64,000 nt of DNA from Poecilobothrus nobilitatus (GCA_947095535.1 OX352772.1:259590793-259654792), one strand, 5' to 3'; counted from the first letter of the stretch, positions 19,850 through 33,572 are shown. Numbers and translations: made by a program. The notes: a model not told the origin generated them from the sequence alone.

Positions 19850-21502
19850 TGTCAGAGCATGTTAACAATAATTTTGAGTTTTTTCTTTACAATGGTACAA
19901 CAACAACCAATCAGAATTCTACGGTAACGCTCAATTTGGAAATGAACAAGGCATTTACTTTGAAAATATTGCAAAAACTAATATTTACAGTACTGAATGG
20001 AATTTAATTTATTTAATTTTTAATTAATTGTATTTCAATGTACCAGTATTACAAAGACATGTTAATAAAGTCTATAGCGTATTTAAGAGAATTATGTAAC
20101 AAAATATTAGTTGGCGTTGAATTTGAGAATCATTGCAAGCCGATTATTATGCAGTTGCAGCATCACTTAGAGAAATTGGAAAAAGGTAATATTTTAATTT
20201 AATATCAAAATAACAAGCATCTCAAAAGGTAAAGGGCTGCGTTTGGAATAATTGTACATGTGGCACATAGTCTTTTTGGAGTGCTAGATAAAGAATTTGC
20301 TGAGAATTATCAAACAAACATCAATTAGATTAAAGAAAATGAGTGCCATATAGAAATATCAAAGACAAACTTCCATATCTTCTTCAACTTTTAACATAAT
20401 TTACTGTGAGAAATTGCACGAGCATCAGCAATATTTAAGCATGAAAGGCAAGTATCTTATTTACAAGATGATATAAACCAAACAAAGGTCATTCGAATTG
20501 TTCAATTCAGTTGGCTTACTGATAACACTGCATCTAAGTAGTATGCGGCACATGAATCAGTCAATACTTTCAGCGATAAATAACACACGTCATGGACGAA
20601 TCAATACGCTGTTACTAACTCCTGAACAATTAAAATCATTATTTAAAATGTTTCGAGAACATATTCGAAACAACTTAAAAATACCGGACACAAAAACAAC
20701 TTAAAATACTAACTTTTGACATTATATTCTTTATTGCAATCTAAAATACGAGTTACTGAAAACAACATTTGAAATAAAGTTACCATTGTTAGATGCTGAG
20801 TATTATCAGATATATCAGCTTATTCCTGTTCCTATAGTTAAATCCAATAAGCTTATATATATTCAAATTTCTAGTAAATATCTATTAGTAAATGAACATC
20901 AGGAAAGATATTCACCAAAGGAAGAAATTGATATAAATTTATGTAAACCTATGATATAATTGATATAAATTTATGTAAATTGATATACATTTATGTTTAT
21001 GTTTCTTCGACGGATATAAGATGAATAAGGATACACACAAGTAGTGTATGTGGTATTCATTCAGAAAAAATTGTTTAATGGAAATAGTTACACACTTAAA
21101 CATTCACGTATGTTCATTGCCTGTGAAATATCACACAATGTTTTAGTTAATTATTTCAATAGTACAAACAACAGGAATGGAAGTTCGAACAATTTGACAG
21201 TTTTGGAGGAAGAAATAACTTCAGTCGATATTCAATCATTCCATACTAAAGTAGAGGCGCAAAGGAATGACATAGTAGACTACAAATATAAATATACATG
21301 ATGTTAATTATTATGTAATGGTTTACAACAACGTTTGTATTAATTAGTGGAATAGCTATTTACTGTTTCTTTAAACGCTGTAAAGGAATTGTATTATCTA
21401 CACCAAAAAACTCAATTGATGCAAAAAACAATGCAAAACCTGCAATATCACCAAGAACAAGTAATACACCATCAACTGCTTCTGAATATCCATTTAATTA
21501 TT
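19850..21502 (+). pseudogene. Env-like (fusion-protein type) remnant of the BEL/Pao element
   Basis: After the integrase come broken blocks typical of insect retroviral env proteins of the baculovirus-F group. They are a FGVLDKEFAENY helix (about 20,277-20,312), a heptad-like segment with YLQDDINQTK (about 20,458-20,487), and AEYYQIYQLIPVPI (about 20,797-20,838), the conserved mid-ectodomain strand. At the end, a 20-residue hydrophobic anchor (about 21,320-21,375, FVLISGIAIYCFF) is followed by a short basic and Ser/Pro-rich tail ending at about 21,502. Many stops lie between blocks, so the gene is inactive. A Met or signal peptide could not be placed. Confidence 0.55.
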
Positions 21503-21521
21503 AATTCATTTCGGGGGAAGC

Positions 21522-21926
21522 TGTTCACAGAACATAAGTTTTTAGCATTATAAACTTAATATTAATTTATATAACAAATTTAGAATTAACTTCCATATTA
21601 CTTATGTTGTAATGATTCATATAAATTTCTTTGTATTTATGATTCAATTGAATTTAATTTAATAAAATTTTAAAATATCTTTAATGTTATTGCGCTAATC
21701 TACATTCCGCATTCATAATATTAATTATTTTAAAATAAATCAAATATTTTGTTGTGTCAACTAAATTCGTTGCATAATGAAAAGTAATATTTTTGTATAA
21801 TTATTATGGAAATAAAAAATGGACTTAAAGACAGACGTAAGTTTAAGTAAAATGTATTCATTAATAAAATTGAATTCTACATTTTAATAACTGTTTTGTT
21901 TATTTGTTGTGGTTCAACCAGCAACA
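21522..21926 (+). repeat. Probable 3' LTR of the BEL/Pao element
   Basis: A GGGGGAAG polypurine tract (21,513-21,520) is followed one base later by TGTTCACAG, a usual TGT LTR start. A possible end is ...GCAACA at 21,921-21,926. The right border is uncertain because no second LTR exists for comparison. Confidence 0.45.
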
Positions 21927-24530
21927 AGCTTGTATAAGCATGTGGGATTTTAACCCTCTAAATAGCAAACCCCCTTTTTTCCCAAAAATATAGGTTTTAC
22001 GACCTTTAGTACTCATGCACTACCTGGTGAAAAGAAATTGAGTTAGGGAATGAAAATTGATTTCAAATTGGTATTATGAATAAGTTGTTAATGTTCACCT
22101 TGAGTTTTTCTACGATGGTGGGAGATGGTTCCACATCCAATATTCGCATCACGAACGAATTTCTGTAAGCCGAATTAGGCCATCTGGGATTTTGAACTAC
22201 ATAGGGGTGGATAGCGCAAGCTCTTCTTGTTTTTCTTTAGAGTGATGTTCGTGGAGCAACAAACTTTTAATCTCGTTAGAGCAGAAGCCACTCCTACAAG
22301 ATATCTATAAGACAGAGTAAGAGGTTCTGGTGGTGGCGAATGCCAACTAGACAAATCATTGAGGTGAAATTGGGAATGTTTATTAGACGAATTTCTCTAT
22401 TTTACATTTTGTCGAGAAATCCCAGTGCTCTCTTGAAGCTCCCTTCCAAATATGTGCATTGTACCAACAACCTTTAACCTTAGATATTTTGTTGACCTTA
22501 TGTAGTTTTATACATGTTTCAATGTAGGGATTTAAGTCTATTTAATTCGACAAAAGCATTTCGTAAGAATAAGAGTAGGCCTATTTTGTTTCTTGATAAT
22601 CTTTTCGTTCAGATTATTTACCACAGCATAACGTGGTGTGTCCAAATCCTGATTATCTTCTAGGCTAATAAAGTGTGGCGATATTTTTTTGTTATAAAGA
22701 CATCCGAAAAAACTGATATTGTATTTGATATTCAAATCTTTTTAGCACATTTCCAAAAAAATTTTGAAAAAATGTGCCATTAAAGATAAAGAAAAACAAT
22801 TTTAACCATAGGTAGGTATCATAAAAACATTAATGTTGTGGAACAACTTTTTCATGTAGTACGATCCATTACGGAGCTACAGCCCTTCAAACTTTAAAAA
22901 AGCTCTAATTTTAAATGGGTATACATCATGTTCTGCCACACGTTTTTTCAATTTGAAAACGCCATCAGATAGAATTTTTTTTTGTTTTTGCAAATCAATA
23001 TCAAAATTATACAATTTTTTTAATTTAGTATATAAATTTACCGTTATGTGAAAACCAAATTTTGTACGATTTATCTTTTTTCATAATTCCGGTACGCTTT
23101 TGCATAGCAACTTGAGGAAAGCAAGAACATTTACAATTAGTATAAGTTTCCTCAAAAAATTGTTTTGAATTGTTTATTAACTATTAGAACTGTACACATT
23201 TTTCACCTTACACATTTTTCTTCTGTAGGAATTAAAACTTAAAGGTTCAGTAATATATTTTTATTCAAAATTGTAAAAAAGCATTTTCAGATGTAAATAT
23301 CTCATGCTCTGCCTAGTAGTTTTACAATTTAAAAACTCTAGAAGAACGGAAATTTTCTCTATAAAACAATATCAAAATTATGCAATATTTTGTAAGTTAC
23401 TATTTAAATTTATCATTATGTGAAAATAAAATTTTACATGATATTTCATTTTCCATAACTCCGGCACGCTTTTAAACTTTAAATTTTGAGATGTGAAAGA
23501 ACTTTTGGAATTAGTATATTTAGAAAAAGCTTCCTTAAAAGCTTTTAGGTCACAAAAAATTTTTTCTTACAAATTTTTCTTCGGCAAGACATAAAAATTA
23601 AAGCTTCAGTAGCATATTTTTACGTGAGTTAACGATTTTTCTTAGTTATATAGGGTTCCGGACTTAAAACCACTCAAAATTGCAAAAAAAATCTAAAATT
23701 TTCAAATTTTGGTGCAAGTCACAATTCTAAATAGTTTGTATTATCTTTAAAAATCTGCGCTTTTAAAAACCGTTGGCTTACATTCTATCTTGTTTATTTA
23801 ATTTTTTATTATTTTTTGATATTTGCATCAGTATGTCAATAAGTTGATCTGAGTTTTTCTTAGCTCTATTCCTCTTATTGTGGTTAATCTAGAGCCATAA
23901 TTACGTCATAGTCCACCTTCCAAAATGATCTTATCCTCAAGTAAGTTAAGGAAGTTTTGAAATTAAGAATCCTTTATATTGCATCTAGGAGGACAATACA
24001 AAGCATCAATATTAAGATTTTATTTAAGGGATTTGATTTGCAATATTCAAATACATATATTGCACTTTTCGTAATGTAATATAGTACTTTTTACTAAAAT
24101 TGTACTATATTGACATCTACAAACAGTTCTAGTACGAGCGTTTTATTGAGTATGCCATTTGCGTTTCACGTACCATATCAAATTTTTCTTCGACCATTTT
24201 TATAATTTTTTTGATGTATGTGTCCCTATAAATTGCTATATATGTTCCCTGCCTTATTAAATCTGTCAAATATCTTGTGATTTATATATATTTTTTTTAA
24301 TATATTAGTATGAATTTATGCAATATTTTTCGCTATTTGGGGAAATGATAAACCCTTACTGCCCTTCTTGGTTTCAAAAATTCTAGGGTTTGGTGTTTTT
24401 AACTTACAGTTTTTGGTTTGTTTTGAATCCATTCTCAAATTTTTTTTTATAACTCCTTTCCAGCCAGGCACTCCCATAGTTTTTTTTTTCTTTATTTATA
24501 TTTTATATACAAATAATTCCATTATTATAT
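21927..24530. other. Gene-free, with degraded Helentron-like repeat copies
   Basis: No coding signal. Around 22,840-22,930 the phrases ATTACGGAGCTACAGC and AAAAAAGCTCTA recur and match 24,905-24,960 and the inverse of 35,760. The stretch 22,780-23,760 therefore probably holds old, diverged copies of the 24.5-kb repeat. The part 21,960-22,740 is unassigned. Confidence 0.4.
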
Positions 24531-24534
24531 TATT

Positions 24535-26060
24535 ATACCCGTACGATAGGATCGGGTATAATAAAATTACTCCTCCGTTTGTAACATCTCGAAATAAGCG
24601 AGCTAGATATACCTTCAAAGGTATGGATCGGATCAGAAAAAAATTCTAAGACTTTTGAGCCATGTCCGTCCGTCAGCACGCTAACTCAAAAACTAAGAAA
24701 GCTAGAATCTTGAAATTTACACAAAATATTCTGAGAGTAATTTGTAGGTTCCCTATTTTTTTTGGCTGAGTTTGGACCAAGCCTTAGGGTAGCTCTCGAA
24801 CACCTAACTTTTAGATCCCTACATTTTTTTTGAAATAGAGCTATGAAATTTTAACTGCTGATAGATCTCACAAAAATATTAATTTTATTTTTAATAACTT
24901 TTTTTTGTAGCCCCACCCGTTACGGAGCTACAGCTCCCCAAAGGTTCAAAAAAGCTCTATATTTAAATTGTTATAGCACAAGTTGTATAAGGTATATCTT
25001 CATTTTGAAAACGCCAAACGATTACTACTTTTATTAGCTTTAAAAGTATATATACAATAAATATATATTTGTGGCATACGGTGTCTTAATTTACGTTATG
25101 CAAAACTCAAATTTTGCAAAATCCTTTAACCCTTCTATCTTCTAAACGGTTGACAGAAGTTATATCTTTGAAAATAAATATGAGTCATTTCAGAAATTTT
25201 TTTTGTATCACTCTCCGTTTAGGAGCAGTAAGGGGTCAACAACTGAAAATTTCCTATTTTTAAACACCTGTAACTTGAACACCTGTTAAAAATTTTTTGA
25301 AGTAATATACAAAAATTAAAGCTTGAACATTATACTCTTATTTTTGTTAACAACTCTTTTTAATAATATAGGGTTACTTTATAATTGACGAAAGTGTTAC
25401 TTGATTTTTTCAAATTTTCTAACAAATTTCTTCAACAAATTTTTTGCATTTGTTTTACTCAATAATTTGAAATTGTTGAGGATATAATGCGTAGTACAAA
25501 AAAATGTAAATAAATAAACAACATAACGGTTACTTGAAGAATTTTTATTTATATGATATTGATATATGTACATACTTATATAATATCATGTTTATTTACA
25601 TATCGTATATGTCACTAGTGAATAAATGATAAGAGTATATATGTATATTATATAGCGCCGTATTTACATACATATATGTATTTTATTGTACTTACAAGAA
25701 ATTATTCTGTCAATGGAATATTTAAATATAATATAATATAATATTTAAAATTATATTTATTATTTTGTACTAAGTAAATTTAATATACATTTACCGCTTA
25801 GTATTAAATGGTGCTATAGAATATTTGAAAAAGTTTTGGATTGATAATTGTTATGTGGAAGGTTAGAATCTGCTTTTGAGGAATGTACTTGTAAACATAT
25901 AGTTTGAATATATGTACAACCCATAGTTCTAGAAAATATAAAATTCACCCAAATTATTTTAAAATACTAAAATATTAAAAAAATAATATTGTAAGCAGAG
26001 TGACAGGCTGTGAACATACTAACGTTCGTACGGGTATCTAAAAGTTGACAAAGGCAACTG
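24535..26060 (+). repeat. INE-1/Helentron-like repeat, left arm
   Basis: Starts with a hairpin, TTATACCCG...CGGGTATAA, then GTTTGTAACA, a GATCGGATC stretch and CCATGTCCGTCCGTC. That order recalls the INE-1/Helentron (HINE) elements of flies. The whole arm matches 34,575-36,185 in inverted orientation, down to GTGACAGGCTGTGAACATAC (26,000) and AGGCAACTGTATTCTTCCTC (26,053) at the inner end. Confidence 0.65.
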
Positions 26061-27010
26061 TATTCTTCCTCGTTTAATTTGCTATTGCCTTGTTTAAGAT
26101 AAAATTATGTTTTAACTTAATATTTGTGATCTTAAATACCAGAATGTACAATTCTCGCTCTCGTATATTACTGAAGCTTCCGTATCTATTATTATATAGC
26201 AAATTACTGGGATATAATATTGGATAATTACAAATTGTTTTAATTGCTTTCTTATTTAAGATTTCTAGCTTGTTGAGCATATACATAGGTGTGTTGCTCC
26301 AAATAGGATTTAAGTATAGTATGTAAAGTGTGATAATATATACGATGAGTAGATCATGTTTTAAGTCTTTTTAAAAATATATAAGGCATTATTTTTTTAA
26401 TTACGTGGATAACATGTTCAGACCACTTCATTTTACTATCAATCACTAAACCCAAATAATTGAAAATTTTAATTATTTCAATGGTTATATCTTTATATAC
26501 AAAGAAAACATTATTGTATATCTTATTTTCGAAAAGTATTAGTTTTGTTTTTTTAAGTTTAAAAGTAATCGATGTTTATTGAGCCACTTCTCTATCGTTT
26601 CTAAATCTTTGTTAATAGCATAAATTACTTCTTCTTGTGTTAGTTCAGCGTACTTTATTACAGCAAAGAAATAATATCATCATTAAATATTTTGAACAAT
26701 TCGGGGACTATTATGGAACCTTGAGGAATATCTTTCGTTTTTACTTTTTGTTCGCTTGTAGTTGAACCATTTGGTGTCTTTTAGATAGATAACTTTTAAA
26801 AAATCTAATTTGGCTTTCGTTGCAATTTAATTTAGACAATTTTAATAAGAGAATTTCATGATCGACACAGTCGAAAGCCTTTTGTAGATCGTGAAATGAA
26901 CAGGCTATAAATTTTCCAACATTATTTGAAATAAAATCAGTCAGACTTAGACATGCAGAGGGTTGTGATGGAGTTAGTTTCAAACCCTTTAATGATCTGT
27001 CTCTCACTAA
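26040..27010 (-). pseudogene. Jockey/CR1-like LINE reverse transcriptase remnant
   Basis: Minus-strand order: PSQPSACLSLTDFI, FHDLQKAFDCVDHEILLLKL (motif A), FKSYLSKRHQMVQL, then IPQGSIIVPELFKIF (normal QGSILGPLLF), FNYLGLVIDSKMKWSEHV and LNKLEILNKKAIKTICNYP near 26,230. The YADD box is lost. Frames change at least twice. It abuts the inner end of the left Helentron-like arm. Confidence 0.75.
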
Positions 27011-28290
27011 TAATTGGATTGCTTCGAAGAAAAAGATGTAAGCGATTTCGTACTATCATTTCAGATATTCAATGAGCTTCCGAACATTTAGCACAGTTGG
27101 GACTCATATTTTTTTCTTTTTAGACTTTCTTGAGAAATATGAACGAGTACATTTTACATATTGAACTAAGCGGTGATAAAATTTTTGTGAATAGCCATAT
27201 CTTGGGCAATTGTTGTTCTGATTGTTCTTTTTACGAGCTTAATATTTCACTCTTGTGCTGTATAAATTTTATTTTATAAAGGTTATTTATGTCCTTTGTG
27301 TTTTCAAATATCAACATAAGTAGAAGTAATCCAACTATAGTTTTCTTACTATTTTCTTTAATTTTTTTATTTTATTTGAAACGCCTAGGATTTTGAAAAC
27401 TAATTTTTTTATCTTCAGATTGTCATGATGAATGAAAGTTGCTCGCTATAACTTTCATTGTCCTAGTCAACTTATATTCATTTGTATGGTATTCTAAATT
27501 AGCTTCATTTATAAGCTTCACTGTATTCTTTGTTAACATTAACTTTTAATTAATGGTTTATATTTACTTGAGTATCTATTATCTTTGAAGTAATCTACAT
27601 TACTTAATTTAACGGATGCCTTTTAGAATCCAGTCGGTTTTTGATCTAGTTCTTCATCTGTATACAATATAGAATAGTTGTTGTCATTTTGTTAACATTT
27701 AGGTTTTTATTTTCTTTCCAAACAATGCAGCTCTCACATTTTCAATCTCTACACAATATTTCTATTTCGTTTATTCTCAAGTGGAATATTTTTTTATTTT
27801 CTTGCAATTCACTTATAGGTTTTTTTTCACTGCCAGCAGACTTTTAGTTTTATGTTTTTCTTTATCATTATGACTAAATCAAATATGTTGGTTCTCGCAA
27901 TATGAGGAGGTTTAAATGAAGAGCACATGATGAGTTCAAAATGGGCACTACATGACAAATATGAAATAAAGAGTATGTTCGAATAACTAGGAGGTGTCGA
28001 CCTCACATTGCTTGAAAAGTAGCAGCATATTAAATTTCGTACGAAATTGTAGTTCTTTTCTGTAATAGAATAAAACATTTTTGTTTTTCATTTTGGACGT
28101 ATTACATTATTATAAAGTCCATCGTTATATTTAATTTCGTTCGAAACAGAAATTTGCATAGTGTAATAGTGCAAAACATTTGTTTTTAATTATGGATGTA
28201 TACTAAAATATTAGATCATGGTCAGCGAATATCAGCTTTAAATAAGAATTGAGTCTAAAATAATAATAGACGTTCCTAGTAATATTATTT
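27011..28290. other. No recognisable feature
   Basis: AT-rich. ORFs are short and without motifs. CGTACGAAATTGTAGTTCTTTTCTGTAATAG near 28,040 and a similar phrase near 28,140 hint at an old duplication of about 100 bases. Confidence 0.4.
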
Positions 28291-28299
28291 TATGAATTT

Positions 28300-30060
28300 T
28301 TCGTTTTAGTTTTTCTGTAGCCTTTCTTTAACCTGTCCTTATGGTGATAGATTTGATTAGATTATTAAGGTGTAACTGACACAGCGACCTTTTGATTTAG
28401 ATCTATTGTGCTCCCCATTTTTACTATATGTTGTGCATTTCCACTTAGAATAATTGTGGGAGCCCTACTACCTCTATCTGCATGTACCGTCGTTTCTTCA
28501 TATGTTTCTTTAGCCGGCAGTATCCCGACAGGAATCCTATTAGAATTCTCAATTTATTTTTTGCTGCACCCTATGACTTTTCATTATTTTTTTGATTACA
28601 GTTTCCCAGAAGCTCCTTAAACTATCTGAGCTGTTTAACTACAATTTTCCTCTTCAATTTTCCTCAGTGCCTCCCTATTTTGTGCTTACCTATGCCAAAA
28701 AAAAAACATAAAAATGAGATATGAAGATATATCATATCTCTAGGAGTCCACGTACTCAGTTAGGGTTGTTTTATTGTTTGCTTTCAAACTGTTTAGTTTC
28801 ACTAAGCACTCTTATACTAATTGAGGTTTAATTGTTTGCAATTTTAGTGCCAGCTTGGTTGTTTGATAGAATAGCTATCCTTCTATTATATCTGGTATCG
28901 ATATTGTATTGTATGTGTCTTTCGATTGCATACATGAATATGCTAGCAGCTAGGGAATTTTCCTATTAATTCCGAGTATTTGGTTCCCTGTACTCCGGGA
29001 CCAATGTTTGTAAACTATCAGTAAACTATTTCAGTTTATGTTCTCTAAGAAAATAGCTGACAGAGCCATTACTCCACTCCCTTTTCTTCTTTAGTTTTAT
29101 CGTAATATTTTTTATAAAACTGTATTTCGTGGTCATTTCATCTTGGGAGGTATATGTATCTGGAGAATTGAGTACAGTTCCTGTAGTCTATACATTTTTC
29201 TCTGTTAAATACATTCTGACTCATTCGAAAAATGGTTGATTTTGCAATTTTTTTCACTTCTATATTTAGTGGTTTGACGTCTAGTATTATCTCTATAGCT
29301 GCAATCGAGCGGATTTGCACTTTATTGTGTATTCCTCATTGTCGTTAGCTGGCTTGTTTTAGTTCTTGCTTCTAATAGAGTAATTGATCATCGGGATCAT
29401 CATCTACTCGTTGTATACATCCCAGATCTTGCAATTATAACTATATCACCTGCGTAGACTTGGCAACCAACGCCATTGTTGCACAGTTTTACTTTATCAA
29501 CTAGAGGACTCCACATTAGGGGAGATAAAACATTGCCTTACGGGTAGCCTAGTATTGTGTTTATGGTACTTTTTCCCACCATTATTTCAGTTTTTCTTCT
29601 ATGCAGAAGGTTGGCTTACCAAACTTTTATTTTGTTGTTTACATTTCTGTTAAAAAGGGGATCTACTAACTTCATCTTGAGAAGTGTTGTCGCTCCCTCT
29701 ATGTACAGAAATGCACAAACCACAGTTTTTTGCAATTCAAATGCTCTACTTATTATAGCTTTATATTATGTATATAGTATAGTTTCAGCTAATCTTCCTG
29801 CACGGTATGCGTACTGGCTGTAATGTACAGATATTATCTACAACACTGTTGTTCGTATATATATGTTATTAACCATTTTTTCATCGTTTTCAGCGGAAAC
29901 GGTGTTACATTTATTGCCCGAAGGCTTCAGGATTGGTGATGTTTCTTTGCTTGCCTTCGATATGAATATTACCCTATCCCTTCTTCAAGTCCTTGATATG
30001 TAGTGTAGATATAAAGCTAAACTACATCTTACCATCTTCAGTAAATGAGGAGTTAATTCA
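28300..30060 (-). pseudogene. R1-clade LINE reverse transcriptase remnant
   Basis: Minus-strand blocks in order: RVIFISKASKETSPILKPSG (about 29,930-29,990, normal 'vvfIpKpGK…K.fRPIsL'), FLYIEGATTLLKMKLVDPLF (about 29,640-29,705; the catalytic FDIEGAFD has lost its Asp), GNVLSPLMWSPLVDKV (about 29,490-29,545, normal GCPQGGVLSPLLW) and CQVYAGDIVIIA (about 29,432-29,470; YADD became YAGD). This pattern is specific to R1/jockey-type elements. Stops occur throughout. Confidence 0.65.
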
Positions 30061-32110
30061 GTTTCTCTTTTTTGTGGACAGCGTATATTCCGTCCACTCG
30101 TTTTTAATAATTGAAAAGTACACATTAACATTGATTTGACACGCTAATATATACAGATTTCTGCTACTTTTTTCCACTAGTATCTCGTGAATTTTACGTG
30201 TACGTCACCGGTCAACAATATATTTCGGATACGGTTATGAGCTCGGAAAGTGCGTATTTAGCAGAAGGCGAGCTTTTTCTCTCTGCATACGAACCGTTTG
30301 ATTTAGTGACTAATACCTTCCATGATATTTCTATTCCGGCATTTTGGTTGGTTATTTGTGTCATACTTCTTTCTGTCGATTTTCCTGCACTTCTTGGGGG
30401 AAAAATACATGCTGTGTGCAGTTTAAAATATCATACCCTATACGCGGTCCTACCTCCGTACCTACCCAGTTTTTGAAGTAGCTAACGGCGTTCGTCAGCT
30501 ATTATTCTGTTTGCTCTCGGTCGCAGTCGCACAGCTTATACACAGTCTGTAGACTCGCACAGTCTACAGAGACATATGATGCTTGAAATATATGCCAGCG
30601 AAGCCGAGTTTTATCTCACTTCTTCTACAATCGCCTTCTTTAACTAATTCAGTTTCTCTTGAGTTTGGGAGATTCTCGGATATAATTTAGGAAGGACCAC
30701 TACCAATATATTCCTTGTGATGCTGGCGAGCTGATTTTTATCCTTTGTCAAGTGGGGAATCTTAATCTCCTACCCTCTTTCTGCCTCTTTTTGGCGGTCG
30801 CTTCTTGAAATTTAAGGATTCGTTTTATAGACCCTTGAAGTGGGATGAGAGGTTCTCCCTTTTTTCTTTCATCCGTTTTCTTTTTGGATCCCTCTGTTTC
30901 CATATCTGGTTCGGATATAATAACAGATTTACACCTCACTCAAGCCTTTCCTTAATGAATCATCCATCACGCTTCGTCTTACTCTGTTTTTGAGCACCAC
31001 TTGTATTACCTTATAACCATTAACAGGTTCGAGATTTATATACCCAAAATTATCACCGCTTTTGCTACGCGATATTGTTGCAGGATCAATAGAGATTGGG
31101 ATAAAACCTTGGCTCTCCGTTTTAAATTAAATGTATTCGCTCTGGCGCTACTCTCTGGCATTCTTCTCTGCTTGACTTTATTTGTGTAAGCTGCGAAACA
31201 TTTCCGCTATCTCTTTTGCAGTGAATTCCTTATTTGAATTTTTGTTTTTTGCATTCTGCGTCTTTTATACATTTCAACCTCACGAGTAGCTAGGGAAGCG
31301 TCATCCGCTATGGCAGAGCCCTTGCATACTATGGTAAGGCCAAAAATATGTGAGTAAAAATTATTACATATCCAATTTTTAAATTTAAATTAAAAATTGA
31401 ATATGTAATAAAAATGTAATTAAAAAAAAGTATATAATACACTTTTATTGAAACAAATCTAAACCCTAAAAAGTAGAAAATAAAATTTATGGTATGTCTT
31501 ATGCAACTCAAATGTTTATAAGACAATAAAAGAACCTTGGAAAGTATTTGAGGTTATTTTAATGATTGTGATTACTCTAATAAAATATTTTTTTCTCATT
31601 CTACTTTGCTTGTTGTTTTCATTAAAATTAAACAAAAAGAATCTACATAAATAAAATAAAAGGTGGAGGCAATATACGCATAGCTATACACTTAAATTTA
31701 CAAAATATTGCGGACAGCCTTTATATCGATTTCATAGGCTTTACATATATATTTGTAATATTGAGAAAAAGTTGTTTAAAGAAACTTCGAGTATAACAAT
31801 ATAATTTAGAAAATTAAAGAAAATTCGAATTAGCAAATTATTTTCTACTTTTTAGTTAAAAAACAGTTTTTTTTAAAACTTCTGTTTTTTTTATATATTT
31901 TTTGTTTTAGAGTTAATTTTAGAGTTTTATTTTACAGTTATCCAAGAAAACAGCTGACTTTTCGATTACGCTGCACATATATACCATGTTTCAATTTCTT
32001 TTCTTTGCTTTATTGCAGACACAATATGCCTTCGTTGTAAACTTTTCCTTTCTTGTCGCGTGGTATAGATTCGATGTAGTGAAATACATTATTACTGTCA
32101 TCTACTTTAT
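30061..32110. other. Possibly 5' part of the R1-type LINE; otherwise unassigned
   Basis: Base composition is less AT-rich between 30,200 and 31,330. Minus-strand frames contain Lys/Arg/Glu-rich stretches (30,748-30,939 and about 31,100-31,320) that could be an ORF1 of the same element, but no zinc knuckle or endonuclease motif could be pinned down. From 31,330 to 32,110 I see nothing. Confidence 0.3.
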
Positions 32111-32118
32111 AATCATTA

Positions 32119-32313
32119 GTATTTTTTTTTTTTTATGCATTTCTCTGCCACATAAAAGTGGACAGGAAATTACACAGCCTTTCCTGTTCAGGCGTGACTG
32201 TAAATGTCGTAAGGGGGAATAACTCTTACGACGTGTGTGGGATTCGAACCCACACTCCCTCGGTCTTTACAGCGTATTTTATACGGTCTTACCCACTAGG
32301 CCACCGAGGCCCC
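32119..32313 (-). mobile_element. tRNA-derived SINE
   Basis: On the minus strand a tRNA-like head has box A in GGTGGCCTAGTGGGTAAGAC and box B GGTTCGAATCC, 60-70 bases apart. A non-tRNA body with a second hairpin (CTCTTACGACG / CGTAAGGGGG) and a poly-A tail (plus-strand T run at 32,118-32,134) follow. The arms do not fold into a full normal tRNA. A diverged relative is at 53,195-53,310. Confidence 0.7.
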
Positions 32314-32319
32314 CTAGTA

Positions 32320-33211
32320 TTTTCATTTTCACCAACTAAATTTTCAACGACCTGTTCTCTGAATTGTAATCTTACTGTAATAAATCAAATAGATGTAACG
32401 AGTACTATAATTGATATCGAACATCACGCTTGATTTTAAATATAAATATATGTAATTGTATTATACTTTTTAAATATTTATGTGTACTACAAATGAAATT
32501 ATTAATTATTTTATTAAAACATAATTATACCGTACTTCTACATACTTAACAAAATGATAAAGATAAGAAATCACAAAGATAAGAAATAGTCTCGTCATCG
32601 CCCGCACAAATAAATAATATTATACCTATAATAGTTTTAAAGTCTAGTTCTAAGTGGTAATAATTTTTCGATTAAACTTTCTTCTTCAAAGAAACGACTT
32701 GGAATGCAGTTCGCTTATCTACGTACCTTAAAACGTATAAGTACCACATACCTTAAGCGTAAAGCGTATAATAAATACAATTAAAATATAAATTAAATTA
32801 AAATATATTAAAAATATAATTAGAATGTAAATTAAAGTGTAACAGAAATAATTTAAGATATATATGATTCAAATGAAATAAAGTGTTTCTTAATTAATTG
32901 GTTGACTGCTTTTCCTATATTATATACGGCCATCATTGTTCAATCACTCGTCATTTTATAAATACATGCTTTTTTTACGTTTAACTATTTTAATTATAAT
33001 TTTTTAATTTAATTTGTAATTTGTAGCTGTCAGCAAATTATTCAATAATTAAAATATACTAATTAGTATGTATAAACTTTTTTAATTCAAAAATAATTTT
33101 TTTTTGTTAATTTTGCTAAAAGTTTGTGAGTTGATCTAATCCAATTAATGTTTTAATATATATTATCAAATTGTGAAATAAATTTAATTATACAAGTAGG
33201 TAAATTATACA
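32320..33211. other. No recognisable feature
   Basis: Very AT-rich. Short reiterations of AAATATAAATTAAA near 32,780-32,840 only. Confidence 0.4.
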
Positions 33212-33572
33212 AGTCTGTCATGGGAAAACATCATGCCATATCGCACCACACACTGACCTACATTTTTGATTAATGGGTGTAATGTAGGTTATTCTTGGTT
33301 AGTAGGTCAAAAACTTGTTTTGATTGTATAAGCGTGGGTTATAAACTTATAAGTTGTAGTAGGAAGTGAAGGTTTTTGGTACTGTGGAAGTTGTCAGGAG
33401 AGTTATGAACTGAACAAGTTTATCATATTTAGGTTTTTCAATAAATTTGTTTATACTTTGTAATAAGATATCATACACAGAGTAAGAAAAGATTTATTTT
33501 TTTTTTAAGTCAAATTTTAAGTCAAAGTTTGTTTTTATTGCGCAAATTCATATGCTTAATAAAATATATGTA
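33212..33572 (+). repeat. Left inverted repeat, Polinton-TIR-like (P2)
   Basis: Begins AGTCTGTCATGGGAAAA and contains TGACCTACATTTTTGATTAA and TTGTTTTTATTGCG. It matches the reverse complement of 59,669-60,062. The AG start and TGACCTA phrases are as in P1. Confidence 0.7.

Larger units (their letters stand above)
17885..21926 (+). mobile_element. BEL/Pao-type LTR retrotransposon, 5'-truncated, with env
   Basis: Order on the plus strand: a pol fragment before the RT core, integrase, an env-like gene, polypurine tract, then a 3' LTR. Gag, the protease region and most of RT are missing, and no 5' LTR is seen. The coding parts are interrupted by many stops. Confidence 0.75.

Noticed and set aside
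32220..32313. Functional tRNA gene
   Set aside because: Box A and B are present, but the stems do not pair into a full cloverleaf, and a SINE body and poly-A tail follow.
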